Position numbers and translations under genes: made by a program. The notes under the pieces were generated by a model, which made no database searches, was not told where the DNA came from, and saw only the letters and a list, made by a program, of their open reading frames with translations. From Sarcomyxa edulis (lineage: Eukaryota > Basidiomycota > Agaricomycetes > Agaricales > Mycenaceae), in the NCBI GenBank assembly GCA_009761415.1, contig QUOL01000001.1:186001-250000 (forward strand): a DNA stretch of 64,000 nt. Reading direction: 5' to 3'. Positions 40,020 through 53,344 of this stretch are shown here, piece by piece. Position 1 is the stretch's first letter. Each line of letters begins with the position of its first letter.

Positions 40020-42837
40020 TCATGAGAAGCCTGTGCGAATCGTAGGCTTGAAGATCGGCAACGGATGCGCCTAAGACGAGAGGAACAAAGGTTAGTGACA
40101 GGCTGTAGGAAGAACGTAGATGGGCTATCTCTGACCTCTGTATTGAACACATATTCTGAGGACAACGTATTCGATCAGATAGCCAGAAAAAGGAACTCGG
40201 AAGAAGAACGAACCGTCTAGTGGAAGCACGTCCTTGTCCGCGAAAAGGAGATACAGATATTTCAGTGTCTCGCTCTATTACCAAGACAGAGTCAGTCGGG
40301 AGTGTATATCAGAACGCGGAAACATAGACATCGACGTACCATCAAAAAGGTCTCCATCTTATCCTCTTGCCTCACTGGCACCTCGTCCACATTGATGATA
40401 CTAGCATACCCGCCGGTCTCTACCTTGCAATACTTCTCGATGGATGAGAAGATTCCCCAACCATAGTCGCGGTAGTGTTGGTCTCCAGTCAGCCGCCATG
40501 CGAGGAAGAGTGACTCAACGGTTTCTGGGCTGTTCTGCACGGTTAGCTGGAAAGGAAGGAGTCGTGGATAAGAGAAATACTTGCCGCAGGATGTATCGTG
40601 CATCGTAAGGGGGAAATTCGCCAGGCCTACGACGAGAAGTAGATTAGATTGATTGAGATGTATGGAGTCTATCATATACATACCTTGCTCCTTTGATATA
40701 CCAATCCATTGGTGCGATGGGGCTAGAATCCATACCGTCACTTGGAATCCTGAAATGAACTATCTCTGGAGAAAGTCCACTGACCTCACGAGAACGTATG
40801 TTTGTTTAGTAGATATACCGTCGATGAGGATTACGGAGAAGAAACATACGTAGCAGTATCATGGGTATCCATGCAGGTCTTGATAAGCTCTACGCCTGTC
40901 TTCCAATCCCGTTTACCTACCTCTGAGAGCTCTTCTGGACGGGGAGGAATGGATACGGGATGAACTAGGGCGCCTGTGGTCGTCGCTCCTAGCATGAGCG
41001 ATCCGCCGAGGAAACAGACGAGATGGTCTTGTTTTGGTGTTAGACGCCATGATCTGAGAGGGGTATCAGAAAACGAAAGAGAAACGAAGGAGAAACCGCG
41101 GACATCTCGCCGTTAGGGTGTCTTTCTGGAATAAGCTCAGCCGTATATGTCATTCTGGTCTTTTTACTCTTTTGTATGAGATGTGTATGGATAGCTTGCA
41201 TTGCATCGTCGTACATCTGTTAGTCAGAGTCGATAGAAATTCAGTCCGTCTGGTTTGGCATGCAACATAGAGTCACTCACATCGCGGTAGACGTCTTCGC
41301 TGCCGTTCTAACATCCAGTTTGTGTCAATAAAAGTCATATGCAGGAATCTTTGGGTCTTACAGTCTGCAGATATTGTTTCCTGCCCTAATATCAGCTACT
41401 ACGACAGATTTTCCAAGTCAAGCACCCACAATAAGTATTCGTAGAACGAGTCTCCCCGGGATCCCAGACGGATAGCAGATGTTACATAAGTGCCTTCTTC
41501 GGCACTGACGAACAGACTAAGAGACGGCGAAGAGTCTGCATTGTGAATCTTTGACTGACCTCATGAAGATAGAAGCAAGTCCGTGGGGCATACGAGCTTG
41601 TTTAATGACCCGCATGACCTAACGTGATTGTGAGTACGCGAGATAACCCAGCTTATGAATAGTACACACCGTCTCAGCCTTCTCCCAATACTCGTCGTTT
41701 TCCGTCAGCAAGCTCAGATATCTAAATTCGAGCTGAAGAGTCGCTGCCTCCGCTGTGCTGACTAGAGAAGGGTAATCCGAATCTCGGATTCCTTTTCGAA
41801 GAGCAAGGTTTATCATCGGAAGTGGCAGCCCTGAGTTGGTATCGAACACAGGAAGGATACGGTCCGCTAGATCGATGGCTTTCTCTAGATATATGGGGTC
41901 GTTCGAAGACAAGTGGTAAGCCGCAAGTAGGCCACCAAGAACGCGAATGGTCGTCTGTCAAAAGGATTAGAAAGCAAACTATGAAACTTAGACGCGATAA
42001 CTAGTCACCTCAAAAGTATTGAACGACGCGTTACGATCGAAAGACATCGTGTTCGCGACCCATTCCCTGGCGCGACTGTACTCCTGGTGCAACCCCATGA
42101 TCTGCATGGTGTCGATAGAATCAATGACAGTATAACCAATTCCGCCTGCTGCGGTCAAATTACTGCCTTTGCGACTTATTGGATGATACTCATCATCTCC
42201 CATTGCGTCTCGCTCTGCAGAGATTGGATCAGTGCAGACTTCCTTTCGCGATGGGACGAGTTGTACGCACCATACGCGAGCCAAGCATGCTGTTTCGTAA
42301 GATATATTAGAGATCAGTCCATAGGTTTGCAAAGCAGTTCAGAAGCACCTTGAATGCCTCAACCACTGCTTCCCGTTTCGGTACATCTGCTGAGAAATCA
42401 ACTATGTTGTCTCCCGACGATCCTGGAGTTGTCTCCCATTCTTCTGAGAACCCTAACCACGTATTGAGGAATTGCTTGAATACACCTGGATACTGTAGAA
42501 CAGAGAAACGGGTGGAAAGGTCTACTAGCAAAGCAAATGAAAGATATCGACGAACGTTATACAAGAAGAAACCGCATGCGAAGAGGCAAACGGCCAACAA
42601 GATGTTGGTATAATTTTGAGTCCGTCCCTAAGAGAGAACAAGCATTAACGAAGCTGTTGTACAGCCAAACCACACGCAAACCTGCGAAGAAGATTTCTTA
42701 TCCTACAAAACAGTGTGCAGGTGAGGCTCGTGTACTATGATATTCAAACATCAGAGCTCACGATTTCGGGCGCGTTTTCTGTAGATTTTTGGCTATTGGT
42801 GTCTTGTTTTCGTTTCCGTACTCCAGGTTCAGCCATG
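40020..42837 (-). CDS. MNS1: GH47 alpha-1,2-mannosidase (ER/Golgi)
   Basis: Starts at ATG 42837 (MAEPGVRKRKQD), multi-exon, stop at 40020. A signal anchor (LAVCLFACGFFLYNV) near 42590-42545 makes it type II. Catalytic domain: [110 protein letters not shown], and the closing EYVFNTEAHPLPIF. These are GH47 motifs, including acid residues and the Thr of the TEAHP Ca2+ site. It trims alpha-1,2-mannose from N-glycans, giving Man8 or smaller glycans, and acts downstream of calnexin in quality control. Whether it is the ER or Golgi enzyme cannot be told from this. Confidence 0.95.
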
Positions 42838-43590
42838 GTCGGTTTCGAGGGACTAGAGTAGAGCAAAATTAGCTCAAACTACAAAGTCGAGGTCAAGTTG
42901 CAGGTTGCAATTCGAAATTTACTGCGAGAGTTGCCAAGGTCAGTGCAACGTCACACCGATCGTTCTCAAGATGGAAAGCTTCCTCGTCGATCATCCGAGG
43001 TCTCAAGATCTCAAGAATCACTTTCATTTCCATAAAATCCGGTCATATTGCATAGCATAGGTAGGCATATGTAAAAAGGTAGATACGTAGAAATAATGAT
43101 GAATGACGGATAGGTCCACAGGGTTTTCCAGGGGGTTTCTCTCCGACTATGACTTTCAGAACATCAAACACCCTTCCCGTTCTTCACAAAGTATATATAT
43201 AAGAAAGCAAAAGATCGTGTCCGAATCCTCTCGAGGTCCCTCATATTTGCCTCCCTTCTGCTATCAAGTTAGAAGACTAAACAAATGTTGGAGTTCATCG
43301 TCTGACTTTTTACCTGCCATCCCCCCACATCCCGGTGAAGTACGGAGTCCCACCCTGACTTCAGATGATCAAAGAGGTCACGACGAAGACTCAAGTATTG
43401 TGTTCACCGGGCTCGAGGACGGCAACGAGGTTTGTGGTCCAGGGAGCGAAGCTCGCAAAAAATAGATAGATAGATAGATAGAGCTGATATATAACGGAGT
43501 GGAAGGCATAATCGGAGCATTGAGAAACTAGTTCTCCGTTCAATGGAAAGCATGATACACGAGCAAGGCAGATAGAAACCGATGGTGGGA
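42838..43590. other. Intergenic upstream of GH47 and 3' of the C2H2 gene
   Basis: No gene supported. Includes a (TAGA)n microsatellite at 43463-43482 and a TATATATA at about 43193. Confidence 0.5.
43463..43482. repeat. (TAGA)5 microsatellite
   Basis: Five uninterrupted TAGA units. Confidence 0.9.
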
Positions 43591-44448
43591 TCAAGGCCCG
43601 AGTTTATGCAAACGGGCTATCACTCTATCCATCAAACCCTGAACCCTACGGTGGGAAGCGACTCCACACCCTCCCTTCTCGACGTGTTGGCGGAACCCGC
43701 TGAACAGTGCAAAACGTCTCTGACACTGAGCGACGGGGCAAACGTATCTCTTGGTATCGTGGTAAGGGCTATCTATGTGGTAGGTCAGGGCTGTCGGGGT
43801 GGTAAAGCGCTTGCCGCAGATATAGCACTGCAAGCCATTCGAGGTGTCATTCCCCCTGACGGCGGTCTGCCTGGATGCAGAATGACGGCTGGCGATAGCG
43901 CTAGTATCGTCCGTATCGTCGCTGTCTTCGCAGCTATCTGATTCCCAGCTTTCGAGTTGACGAGTGCGAGGAGGGTCAGTGATTAAATGGTCTTTGTCGC
44001 GTTGATGAATGAACTCGTCGAGAAATCTCCTGGTAAAACCCGGAGTACAAGAGCCAATTTCGAGGTGCGAGAAGACGAATGTGTGAGTAGTAAAAGTTCG
44101 ACCACATTTGAGAGGACAAGGTATATCTTTGGGACTACGTACCGCATGAGGATTATGTGCGTCCGCTGTCCTGAGATGTGTCGCCAACCCATGTTGAGAT
44201 TTGAAGAACTTGCGACAAGAGTCGCAGTACGACCTATGGTCGCGGTGATAATGGTCTAGCAGACTTTGATGGTCACTGAAATGGAGTCCGGGCCCAGGAC
44301 TGTGATATTGACAGTAGTGGTGACGACGGCTCTGGATCCAATGTTCACAAAGTCCACGAAGGGTAGAAAAACTGACACTGCATGACTTGCAGACATTCTG
44401 ATCTGTCTGCAAGTTATTGCGCGTAAGAGTAGTGGTATTTAGGTTCAT
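43591..44448 (-). CDS. C2H2 zinc-finger protein
   Basis: 285 aa from ATG 44448 (MNLNTTTLTRNN); the open frame extends a few codons further up but without ATG. Several C2H2-like units: CKSCSVSFSTLRGLCEHW, YCDSCRKFFKSQHGLATHL, CPLKCGRTFTTHTFVFSHL, then after an acidic Ser/Asp spacer CYICGKRFTTPTALTYHI and CPVAQCQRRFALFSGFRQHV. Spacing of the second His is irregular in some (H-x6-8-H), a form common in basidiomycete C2H2 families. Single exon. Likely a nuclear DNA- or RNA-binding protein; target unknown. Confidence 0.82.
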   Translation of the reverse strand: MNLNTTTLTRNNLQTDQNVCKSCSVSFSTLRGLCEHWIQSRRHHYCQYHSPGPGLHFSDHQSLLDHYHRDHRSYCDSCRKFFKSQHGLATHLRTADAHNPHAVRSPKDIPCPLKCGRTFTTHTFVFSHLEIGSCTPGFTRRFLDEFIHQRDKDHLITDPPRTRQLESWESDSCEDSDDTDDTSAIASRHSASRQTAVRGNDTSNGLQCYICGKRFTTPTALTYHIDSPYHDTKRYVCPVAQCQRRFALFSGFRQHVEKGGCGVASHRRVQGLMDRVIARLHKLGP

Positions 44449-45516
44449 TGGTATAACACAGATCAATCGTAAAACGCTAGAATGACGATATCCTGTGCCA
44501 GGAGAATTGGTTTGTTAGATTGTTTCGATGTTTCGATGGTTGATTGTTTCAAGTAAAAGTTCAGAAACAAGAGAGTCGCGAGATGGCCAGCCTTTATACT
44601 TTTTGAATTCCTATTGTGACCTCTTTGTGACTTGTGACTCATTGTCTCCTCGGCACCGGCGGCAGACCACGTGCATACCGCGACGCGCGTCGCAATCCAA
44701 CAAAGACGTCGATGTGAGTAAGTACCACCAAAACACTCTAGAGGTTTCTGGTGGACGTATGTTCTTCAGTGTGACATTTTTGGGTTTAGGGTTTAGGCCT
44801 TGGGGTTCATAGAACAGTAGAGGCGAGTATGTTTAGCAACCCTTCTGTAATGGACCATTGACATTCCAAAGGATGTCCCTTTGCATCTGACACGAACCAG
44901 AATTCTCTGAACTTTGATCGCTTATGATATGCCGAAAGATACCCATTAGCCGGCTGATCTTAGACGTGCTTGGCTACGTTCCTGCTGTACGGCAGCGCAC
45001 TGTTCCGAAATCCATATCCAGCTTCTTATATCCATCTAGTAAGTAACAAGTACTCTATGTGGGCGTGAATCCCCAGTTTTGTTGACCCTTTCTTACCATT
45101 CAGGAACCACTGACATATCAAACTGACCGTGTACCAACTAACGCTACGAGTACGCTGCACAGCTCGACATGAGCACATTTCTCTTCCTTATCTCTCACTT
45201 ACTTCTCACACCTTTCCGCTCTTTCGCCGTTTAGCGTTCTCCATTCTCCTCAATGGCATTTAGTTGCCGCTCAGATGGGTATAAAATGACTCTTCAAGGC
45301 AGTAAGTAAGTCCGTCTCCTTCATGGTTGTTGTCAAACTTTACAAACAGAGATAGCTTAGGCAGCATTTATCGATCATGGATAGAAATATCCGCCCTATC
45401 CCGCGGTAATTCATACAAGTGCCTGAACTTACAGAATCAGTGACAAGTGGAAGTATCTCTACTTCTCCCGTCAGGCATCTCATGATAACCCATGTGAATG
45501 TGAGTCATTCCCTTCT
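44449..45516. other. Gene-free stretch
   Basis: Only short frames with no protein-like features. Upstream region of the C2H2 gene at its left end. Confidence 0.5.
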
Positions 45517-45903
45517 CTAGAGCCACTTGTTTATATTGTCGAGTACTCTATTGATATTGAGACCCTTCAGTCTGTATAGTTGTCCACTCGTAGCCTCGTG
45601 GCGGGCGGGTTGATCATCACGGCATATAACGAACCGCTGTGGACGCTTTAACCCCCAATCATGCGCCGCCGTTAAGAACCGCACATGGAAAAAATCGTGG
45701 GATAGGTGTGTGATCCGCTCAATTGTATTGAGCCATATTTGTGTATTTGAAAGCGATCTCACGCGTCGATGCTTTTTATAAGTGAGAACAAATCCAGGAA
45801 TAGCCCAAGAATCGAGGCTCGTACTATCCGTGCTCCTTTCCAGACTAGTTCGGTTCGTGTCGACTCTTGTACTTGCTGCTGCCAGCATGAAGCGCCCCGG
45901 CAA
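45517..45903 (-). CDS. Uncharacterised ORF, 128 codons
   Basis: Begins MPGRFMLAAASTRVD and ends INRVLDNINKWL. Mixed, non-repetitive composition, no known motif. It may be an exon of a larger gene, or chance. The following stretch to 46590 shows nothing else convincing. Confidence 0.25.
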   Translation of the reverse strand: MPGRFMLAAASTRVDTNRTSLERSTDSTSLDSWAIPGFVLTYKKHRRVRSLSNTQIWLNTIERITHLSHDFFHVRFLTAAHDWGLKRPQRFVICRDDQPARHEATSGQLYRLKGLNINRVLDNINKWL

Positions 45904-46587
45904 GTCAGCTATAATTGTTACGGGTGTCGATTGAGTTTGAGATCCCTGTGAGTGATTAGATCCTTTTGTTTAGGTTCTTTCTTTTTCTGATCTGAACCTT
46001 CGTCATGCTCCTGCGTCGAAACTTTGTGTATAGGGCTACCTTGCGAACTTTGCTCTTCCTTGGAGCGGTTCGCTCGTGGCGTCGGGTCTCGATACTATAC
46101 TGGGTCATGTCACGAATGTGCGTGCGACATGTGATGGTGTGCGGCCGGCGCATCGAAGCATGCTTTTGAATTTCGCGATTAGATGCTTTCGATCGAATTT
46201 GGGTCGTGATGTTCAATGCCACTGCTGGAATCTGTTCCGCAGCAGAAGCTGACCAAGAACAATGAAGAACTTGAACCGGTGACGTGGAGCTGCGTGTTAG
46301 TGGTCAATGGAACCCTTCGTATCAATGGCCAACTCCAAGTACGTTCCAACATTTCACTGTGTCTTCTCATTCTGCGGGAGTTGTATTTGAAATTTGGATC
46401 ATCGCTTTCCTTCTCTGTGGGTTCTTCTTGTCAAACATACGAGAATGCCAGCGAGAGATGTAGGCGTTTGCCGTCAAAGCGTTGATATTTTGGCTTTTCT
46501 TCGATGTTCCTACACGCCCGGATCATATGATCATTCCGTTTGTATCTCTGCGCGGAGGGTCTATTTCCGCTGCGGGAAAAAGTGGAA

Positions 46588-47681
46588 CTAGAGCTTGGCG
46601 CAAGGGATATTGTTGAGGTCTCTAGATGGGGTAACGGAAGCTGACTCGAAGAAAAGAAGCTCATTCGATTGTGACGGAAGGGGGAAGGGAAATTGTGCGT
46701 CCTCAACTTGGTTCATGTAGTCTCGTCTTTGTGTATAGGCGATAAGCCTGACTTGAGATTCTCCGACATGTTTAGTCCAAACCCAACTGAACAGCCGAAA
46801 GAAATTCAGCAACAGAGGTCCCGGAGGGTCCACAATAGCGAGTTAATGTGATTTCATTTTTGCTATCGCTGGTGGCGGCGGTCTTTCGACGCTTCTCTTG
46901 GATAGTCAGAAGCATATGACCAGAAACCTGGGTCCGAGAGTGTGGCATAGTTATGTGATTGATACCCTCTGGAGGTGTAGGTGAGAGCGCGTTATCATGG
47001 ACGGTCAAAGGCTCGGTATCGTTGTCGAAGACCTGGATTTCGGCACGAGATGACGAAAGCGTTACGTCTGAAATAGGATGGTCGATCGAAACGAAACACA
47101 GGTAAAGAAGGACTTGGAACTCAATACTCAGCCGTCGGTGACGGCGGTCACCCTGATGTTCACAGAGAGATCACGGGTCGCTTCTGTGATTTCGTCATTG
47201 GAACACATACATACTTGTTCCTGCTGAAGAAAATGATCAATCAGCGTATCGAAAAGATGCTTATGCGAACAAGGCAAAAACATGCTTGTGTTGAGTAGAA
47301 GATGGGGCTGGAATGAGCTACTTGAAAAGAGCCACGGTGAATCACTGAAAAATTGCATCAGGCACCTATCGTAGCCGATTAAAAGTAGGGAAACACACCG
47401 GAAGACCCCGAGTAGTGGCTTATCGAACCAGACCGGATGTTTTCCAGACTTGGAGATAGAACGACTCAGTATCGAGTCGAAGGTTTGGAACGATCATCGT
47501 GGAGTGGCAAAGATGATATGTGTGAACACGCGATACTATGATCCGTTGCCAAACCTGGTCTGGTCCCGTATGCCAGCGCAAGACTACCGTTGGATGAGAC
47601 CCGAAGGATATCCAGAATCTTGGTCGATTGTGGGGCTGAAGCTCTGAAGCTCTGCTTAGAAACACTTTGAATACACAGCAT
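46588..47681 (-). CDS. Possible multi-exon gene, unrecognised
   Basis: A chain of short minus-strand frames with protein-like composition: KILDILRVSSNGSLALAYG at 47650-47560, then LLLNTSMFLPCSHKHLFDTLIDHFLQ at 47300-47220, EIQVFDNDTEPLTVHDNALSP and a 78-codon frame to 46772, then QVEDAQFPFPLPSQSNELLF to 46588. GT and AG signals exist between them (for example ATTTCAG before 47066), but I could not build a single frame-consistent model. No domain recognised. It may also be a decayed gene. Confidence 0.35.
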
Positions 47682-47689
47682 ACGTGGCA

Positions 47690-48241
47690 GGTTGATAATA
47701 TGCCTTCCGGCGATGATAAGTCTGTGTGCTGTGCCTATGTCCGCCGCGGCCCAAAAAAAATTGAGGGGCGTCAGTCAGTGTAGGTTCGTTAGGTGTTTCG
47801 ACTGATAGATAACATCTCACTTTTCATGAGAGAGTCTTATCTGACCCGACTGATATCAGATGAGCCTCAGCCATAGTCTATCGAGCCTGTGACGACAATA
47901 TAGATTGAAGGTGATCATGGTTTCGGAGCCCACAGGCTCCGATCACACTCTGGCAGGAAATGGAACATGGGCTAGAGCAAAAGGTAGAGCTTAAGTTAAA
48001 GATAAAGTCCAAAGAAATTCTGTAATTATAGAGAAATGAAACGCTGGACGCACAAAATGAGATATAGATTTAGGTCTCGAAAACGCTAGTCGGTTGCGCG
48101 TAAGATCTTCAATCCGGTTTTGATCCGCGAACGTTTCGAACTTCGAGTCTGAGTACTGGTCTCGCCGTGTCCGGGACGGTCTTTGTCTGCGCGCTCAGGG
48201 TGAATGGCGGATGGTCCTCTCGAACAAGAAATGGTGGAGAG
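47690..48241. other. Intergenic
   Basis: No gene supported. Confidence 0.45.
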
Positions 48242-48989
48242 TCAAGGGCCATGAGGTAGATACTCGTCGAGTCGTGCCTCAAGAGGTGGCTTTCCTACAC
48301 GGATCCACAGATGACGCGGATTTGTCGAGCTTGTGAAGAAGGCTGGTCGTAACTCCTCACCGGGAGTAAGACACTTACTTGTGTTCTTGAGGTCAGATGG
48401 TGGGCCATCATCTCCAGAGACAAGTTGCATACTCCACTTGTCATAGAAGAGCTGCGAGGAACTTCTGTCAAAGCTCGCCTGGATGATTTATGGACGGTCC
48501 CTAGAACATGATACACATGTTTCTTGAGACCCTAAACGGGTGACAATGGAAAAGTAAGGTCAGAGACATCTACGACCAGAGTTTCACAGGAATGCGACGG
48601 TAGATTAACTCACGGAATGTGCAATTCCGAGAGGCTTTCCATTCGAGCGAGATCGCATTTCGAACCAGCCTGTAGTATCGATTGACACCCGTAGATTCAA
48701 CCGTAGATCCAAGGGCTAGTTCCGCCATTGTTCTACGCATGTAAAGGACCGGAGCTAGGAACATAGACGGCGCAATTTTTGGCGTACGAGGTACGTACGT
48801 ACAAATACATCGGTTTGCCTGTGGTGCTGCAGGACCTTCTTGTTCTTCTTCTTCGAAAATCAGTTCTTCGTCAGGATGTATGCATGAAGGTGGCTGCTTA
48901 CACAAGTAACATCGAGTATACTTCCTGTTTTCAAGGCGAAAGCATAAGTCCTGACGTAGGATTACGAAGCAAAATCGTATTGGACGCAT
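48242..48989 (-). CDS. Possible multi-exon gene, unrecognised
   Basis: Frame 48989-48570 contains a Cys pair (RCYLCKQPPSC), an acidic stretch EELIFEEEEQE and AELALGSTVESTGVNRYYRLVRNAISLEWKASRNCTFR, followed by a GTGAGT donor. Downstream frames (YHVLGTVHKSSRR, then SMQLVSGDDGPPSDLKNT and NPRHLWIRVGKPPLEARLDEYLPHGP, stop 48242) could be later exons. The joins were not all verified. No family known to me. Confidence 0.35.
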
Positions 48990-50781
48990 TTACGCACATT
49001 TTGTGCGTGGCTTTATGTGCCTAGGCGAGAAACAATGTGTAATGGAACCGTTGGAAAAAGAGGAAATCTGAAGCTGAGGTTATTTCTGGTGTTTGAAATG
49101 GTGGTAGTCTGAGTTTTACGGCTGGGTTCTGAAGTATACACGAGCTTACCACGATTTTGTGCTTGCGCTGCGTGGGTTTGGCGGCGACGCGTGGCGAATT
49201 CAATTTACAGCCTTCCAGGTATGGAACCTAGATTCAAAGCTGTAGCATCATTCTGATCATAATCATATTCTTGGACCTCGTCAAGGATGGTGCGCGCTTG
49301 ACAGACTGGTGATTAGATCAGCGCGATATACTTGAAGAGCAATCAATGATGGCTTACTTAGGCATCTTGGAGCGGAGCATTGTATTGAGCTGGGTGGATT
49401 AGCCGTGTCAATTCCGGAGAAAGTGTGTGGGTGCCACCGTGTGAGACATCCGTCATGAATAGGTGGATGTATGCGCATTAGGAGATTGGGAGAAGCCGAG
49501 CCAAGCTGCCGAGTCTAGTATCACCGAGGATACTAGTGTGGTATCGCGAGATTGGATCTTATACCTTCAAGTAAAGTGTATCTTCCGCACACAATACAGC
49601 TCTGGTGTAAGTACACCGCAGTACAGCAAGGCTGGCACAAGGATGGGATGGCACAAAAGGACCAGGACAGATAGAGATCTCGATCAAAAACGTGACTATA
49701 TGCGCATATTTGGTGGTAATTTCCTAATCGGATGTTGCCTACGGCTCAAATTGGGTTCAATTGAGGTCTTTTTCATCATCGAAATCGCCCGAGGACACCG
49801 TTATATACGAAAGCACTGCCGCATACATATGTACGCCACGAGGCTCACAGCTGTACGGACTGGTCTGGACTGGACTTGGCGAAGCAGGGCAGGAGAGGAA
49901 GACGAGAACGGCAATAAGATGCCCTGATTACTGGGACGATGGAAGCACGCTGGAGAGGTCTTCTCTGGGAAAGAAACAAAGATTTCGGAGCAGCCATCTA
50001 CTCTGGAGGATATACTTGGATTCCCAAACTGACTCGACTCGGGCCAGTACTCGGACCCGGCCATTAATATTTACGTGGATGGAACAGAGTTAGCTTGGGA
50101 GTTTAACATTATCACGGATCGGCGTGCATATAGGTGTATCCGAGCCAATTCTCGACAAGTGAGCGCTGGTGAGCCCTGCGAGCCTTGTGAGTGTTCAGCT
50201 AGGCCTACAACCTGGATATATGCGCAGTTACACGTACTTTCAACTCATTTCATTGCTTTCTTCTCTCCAGTTATCTTTTGACACCTTCTCGTACAGCCCC
50301 CCGCCGTATTTCTCCAATTTCCCCCGATTTCCACTCTAGCTTTTCCCTTTTTTTACTCTTAACGACATCTAACGAACGCGTACGCCCAAGATTTCCCATT
50401 TTCACCGAAGACGCATCTCCTTTTTTACAGCGCTGCAGTCAATCGGAATCCCATATCAAGACACCCGACTTCTATCTCGTTGATCCACGTTTCTCTCCAT
50501 CTTTGCCCTCAACTCGTTCAATTTCTTTGGTTTTCAATCCGGTGCATTGACCAGTTCGCTGTCGGGCAGTGTCGAGCGCACAATCCAATTGCAGTTGGCC
50601 GATCACATCCGCAAAGGTGACTAACATTCCCCACACAACAATTTCCAATACTTACCACTCTCAATCTACCCGCTCGCTGTTCTCGTTCTACCCGCCAAGT
50701 TCAAGCAGCTCATCGTTCGGAACCATTTCCTCGACATCCGGAATCTCAAGGTCACCCCTGAAATATTAATATTAATACGAC
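48990..50781. other. Gene-poor stretch and leader of the C2H2 factor
   Basis: A 154-codon + frame at 49463-49927 has no recognisable features and is probably chance. 50280-50781 is very C/T-rich (TTTCTCTCC, CCTTTTTT), as expected for the 5' untranslated region and promoter of a highly regulated fungal gene. Confidence 0.45.
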
Positions 50782-53344
50782 ATGAATCCAAATACACACC
50801 CCTCCTTTCTTTCCACTATCTCTGCAGGATCCCAGAATTACAAGCCCCCCTTTCGTCCAGCATATAACCCCTACGGTTCTGCGCCTAGCCCTTATTGCGG
50901 CTCGTACCAGGAGGTAGAGCATACGCCACGGCGACCCCAGCATCGATACACCCACTCTGATCCATTTCCAGTGGCAGAAAACCTTCAACTTCCATCTGCC
51001 AGCACAAGCTCTCATTCGCACCTTCATCCAACTTCACCGGACCGCCAACAAAACATATCTCAAAGGAGCCATTCGCCCGCTCCTCGTCCTCCCTTCACCG
51101 CTGTGAGGCCCACACCGCCGCCGCTGTACAATCCTATAATGCAATCACCTCCCCCTGCCTTATCCTCCTATCCATTTGCCCCTTCGGCGCAATCTCCTCA
51201 ATCCGCCTCCGCGCCCCCCATCTCTCCGTACTCTGCCTCCGCGCCTTCTCCTTTCTCCTCCGGATCCAGCGGAACATCTAGCTCGCTACCAAACGACGAC
51301 GCAGACGCCCAACCGAACGCCTCGTCCCTAATGGACAACTACCAGCAATCAACCGCAAACCCCAGCGCCTATTATCCTTCATCCTCGACTGCCAATCAAC
51401 CTTCGTCAACTCAAGGAGCTTACATGACCTCGTACGAGATGTTCGGCTATCCTGGGAACACCAACGTCAACGCTCTGGAGGACTTGTACTCAAGCAATCA
51501 GGCCGGTGTCTTCGGTACTGTAGGACATACCTGGTCCCCACCTCTGCCCAAACAAGGACAACAGTCGCAGCAGCCACAGATGCATTATTCGTACGAGCAA
51601 TTGCAGCAGCAGTACAACGATCTCAACTCGCAGCAACGTCAGCCTCTACCCGCTCAATCACAGTCACCTCCTGTCCAACCTGCACCTCGCGCCAGAAATC
51701 AATCTTATCCTTCCACCGCCATTGTCGACTACTCCGGCGCAGGGTATGCTATCCCGAAATCTAGGCACATGAGCATGAGTCAAATCGAACTCCAGTCTCA
51801 AATCTACGGCCAAGGCATTCGGCAGAACGAGACCGCGAGAGGGCTGCGCATCCTCACCGACGGACAGGGCATGTACAATCTGGACGGCACGATCAACGCT
51901 ATCACTCAACAACCTCACCATCAACAACTTTCGACTGAGGATACGCACCCAAATGTTCAAGGCTCAAGCTTATTCGATCTCACCGCTCCCATGTCGACTC
52001 TACAACAACATCGTTTCCAAGCTCAGGAGTATCACGTTCCCAACCGCAATGCTCGCTCACCTGCGTCGGTATCACCTCATCCTCCTCTTTCTTCTTCGGC
52101 ACCCACCACCTCCACATATGTTCACCGAATCATGAACCCCTATTATGCTTACGACAGCCCAAGCCGTGATCGGGACGGAAATGATCAAGAACAACATCTT
52201 CTCTACCCTGCCAGTGCGGCCTTCGAGGGCAGTGCGAGCGAGACTGAGAACGGGAGTTTGAGCAGTAAGAGCATGAGTCCGATAGAGTTTCTTCCAGGTG
52301 TCGTCGGACAGAGGACGGAGATACAGAAGCAGGACTATCTGAGGGAGCAGGAGAAGGAGCGGGAGAGGGAGAGGATCAGGGCTCAAGCAAGCGCTGGGAT
52401 GGGATTCGATCCTAGGAAGGAGGCCATGAGTCACGGCGAAGATGGAGACGAAGACGATGCAGAAGGCGAAGACGACTTGGGTGAGGGTGAAGATCCGAAC
52501 GACAATGACATCGACTTTGATTTAGGCCCAGAAGACGGCTATGACGATGGTACTGGAGAGTATAGAGAGAAGAGACACGGACGTCGCGGTGGTGACGAAG
52601 GCGGTGGTTTGACGTTGAGATCGAGAACCGTCAATGGTAATGCCGGCAATCGCTACAACCCGTATCCCTACCCTGGCGGCAGCGCCCATATGTCTGGTCA
52701 GACCGAGAATGACCGGTCTCAAAGGACACCGTCGTTTGGCTCGTCATCGTCGTCATCCTCTCTTCCTGTATCGCACATGTACACACTCACCTCGTCAATG
52801 GCCAACTATTCGAGTGAGCACAACAATAACGATTATTATGATCGTAACTCCACGTCGCCGACCGACAGCCCTGGACGCCGTCGCTCCAGAGCCCGCCCAG
52901 CATCGCATCTCCCTATTCCCATCCCTGTCCCGAATCTTACAAAGAAATCTCGTGGTCGTCGCGTGCCCACCGTCGCCAACACTCTTGAAGGCAATGGCAA
53001 GCGGACCATGAGAGGTGGAGCAGGTGGCAGTGGTAAGGGAACGAGGATGTACATGTGCGACGTCGACGGCTGCGGCAAATGTTTTGCACGAGGCGAGCAC
53101 TTGAAGAGACATGTCCGGAGCATCCACACACACGAGAAACGTACGTCTTGTCACCTTTGTAGTCGATGTCGAACTAATGTCTGATTTTCTATCTTTAGCT
53201 CACAGATGCCCTCATCCAGGATGCGGCAAAGACTTCAGCAGACACGATAATCTCAGTCAACATCTGCGAGTTCACAAATCCGATGGTCACTCGTCAAGGA
53301 CGCTTGCCCCGAAGCACAAAGACGATGACGCTTACAGGCTGTAA
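50782..53344 (+). CDS. C2H2 transcription factor, Msn2/4-like fingers
   Basis: Two exons, 50782-53140 and 53199-53344, joined within a Pro codon; 834 aa. Residues 1-500 are disordered, rich in Pro/Ser/Gln (polar transactivation type). Residues about 510-600 are charged, with RERERIRAQ and an acidic EDGDEDDAEGEDDLGEGED block. The C-terminus has two adjacent C2H2 fingers: CDVDGCGKCFARGEHLKRHVRSIH and, after the THEKP linker, CPHPGCGKDFSRHDNLSQHLRVH. This pair with a TGEKP-like linker at the extreme C-terminus is the Msn2/4-type layout and binds short G-rich sites. Several agaricomycete developmental regulators share it; orthology is not claimed. The intron lies in the finger linker. Confidence 0.9.
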
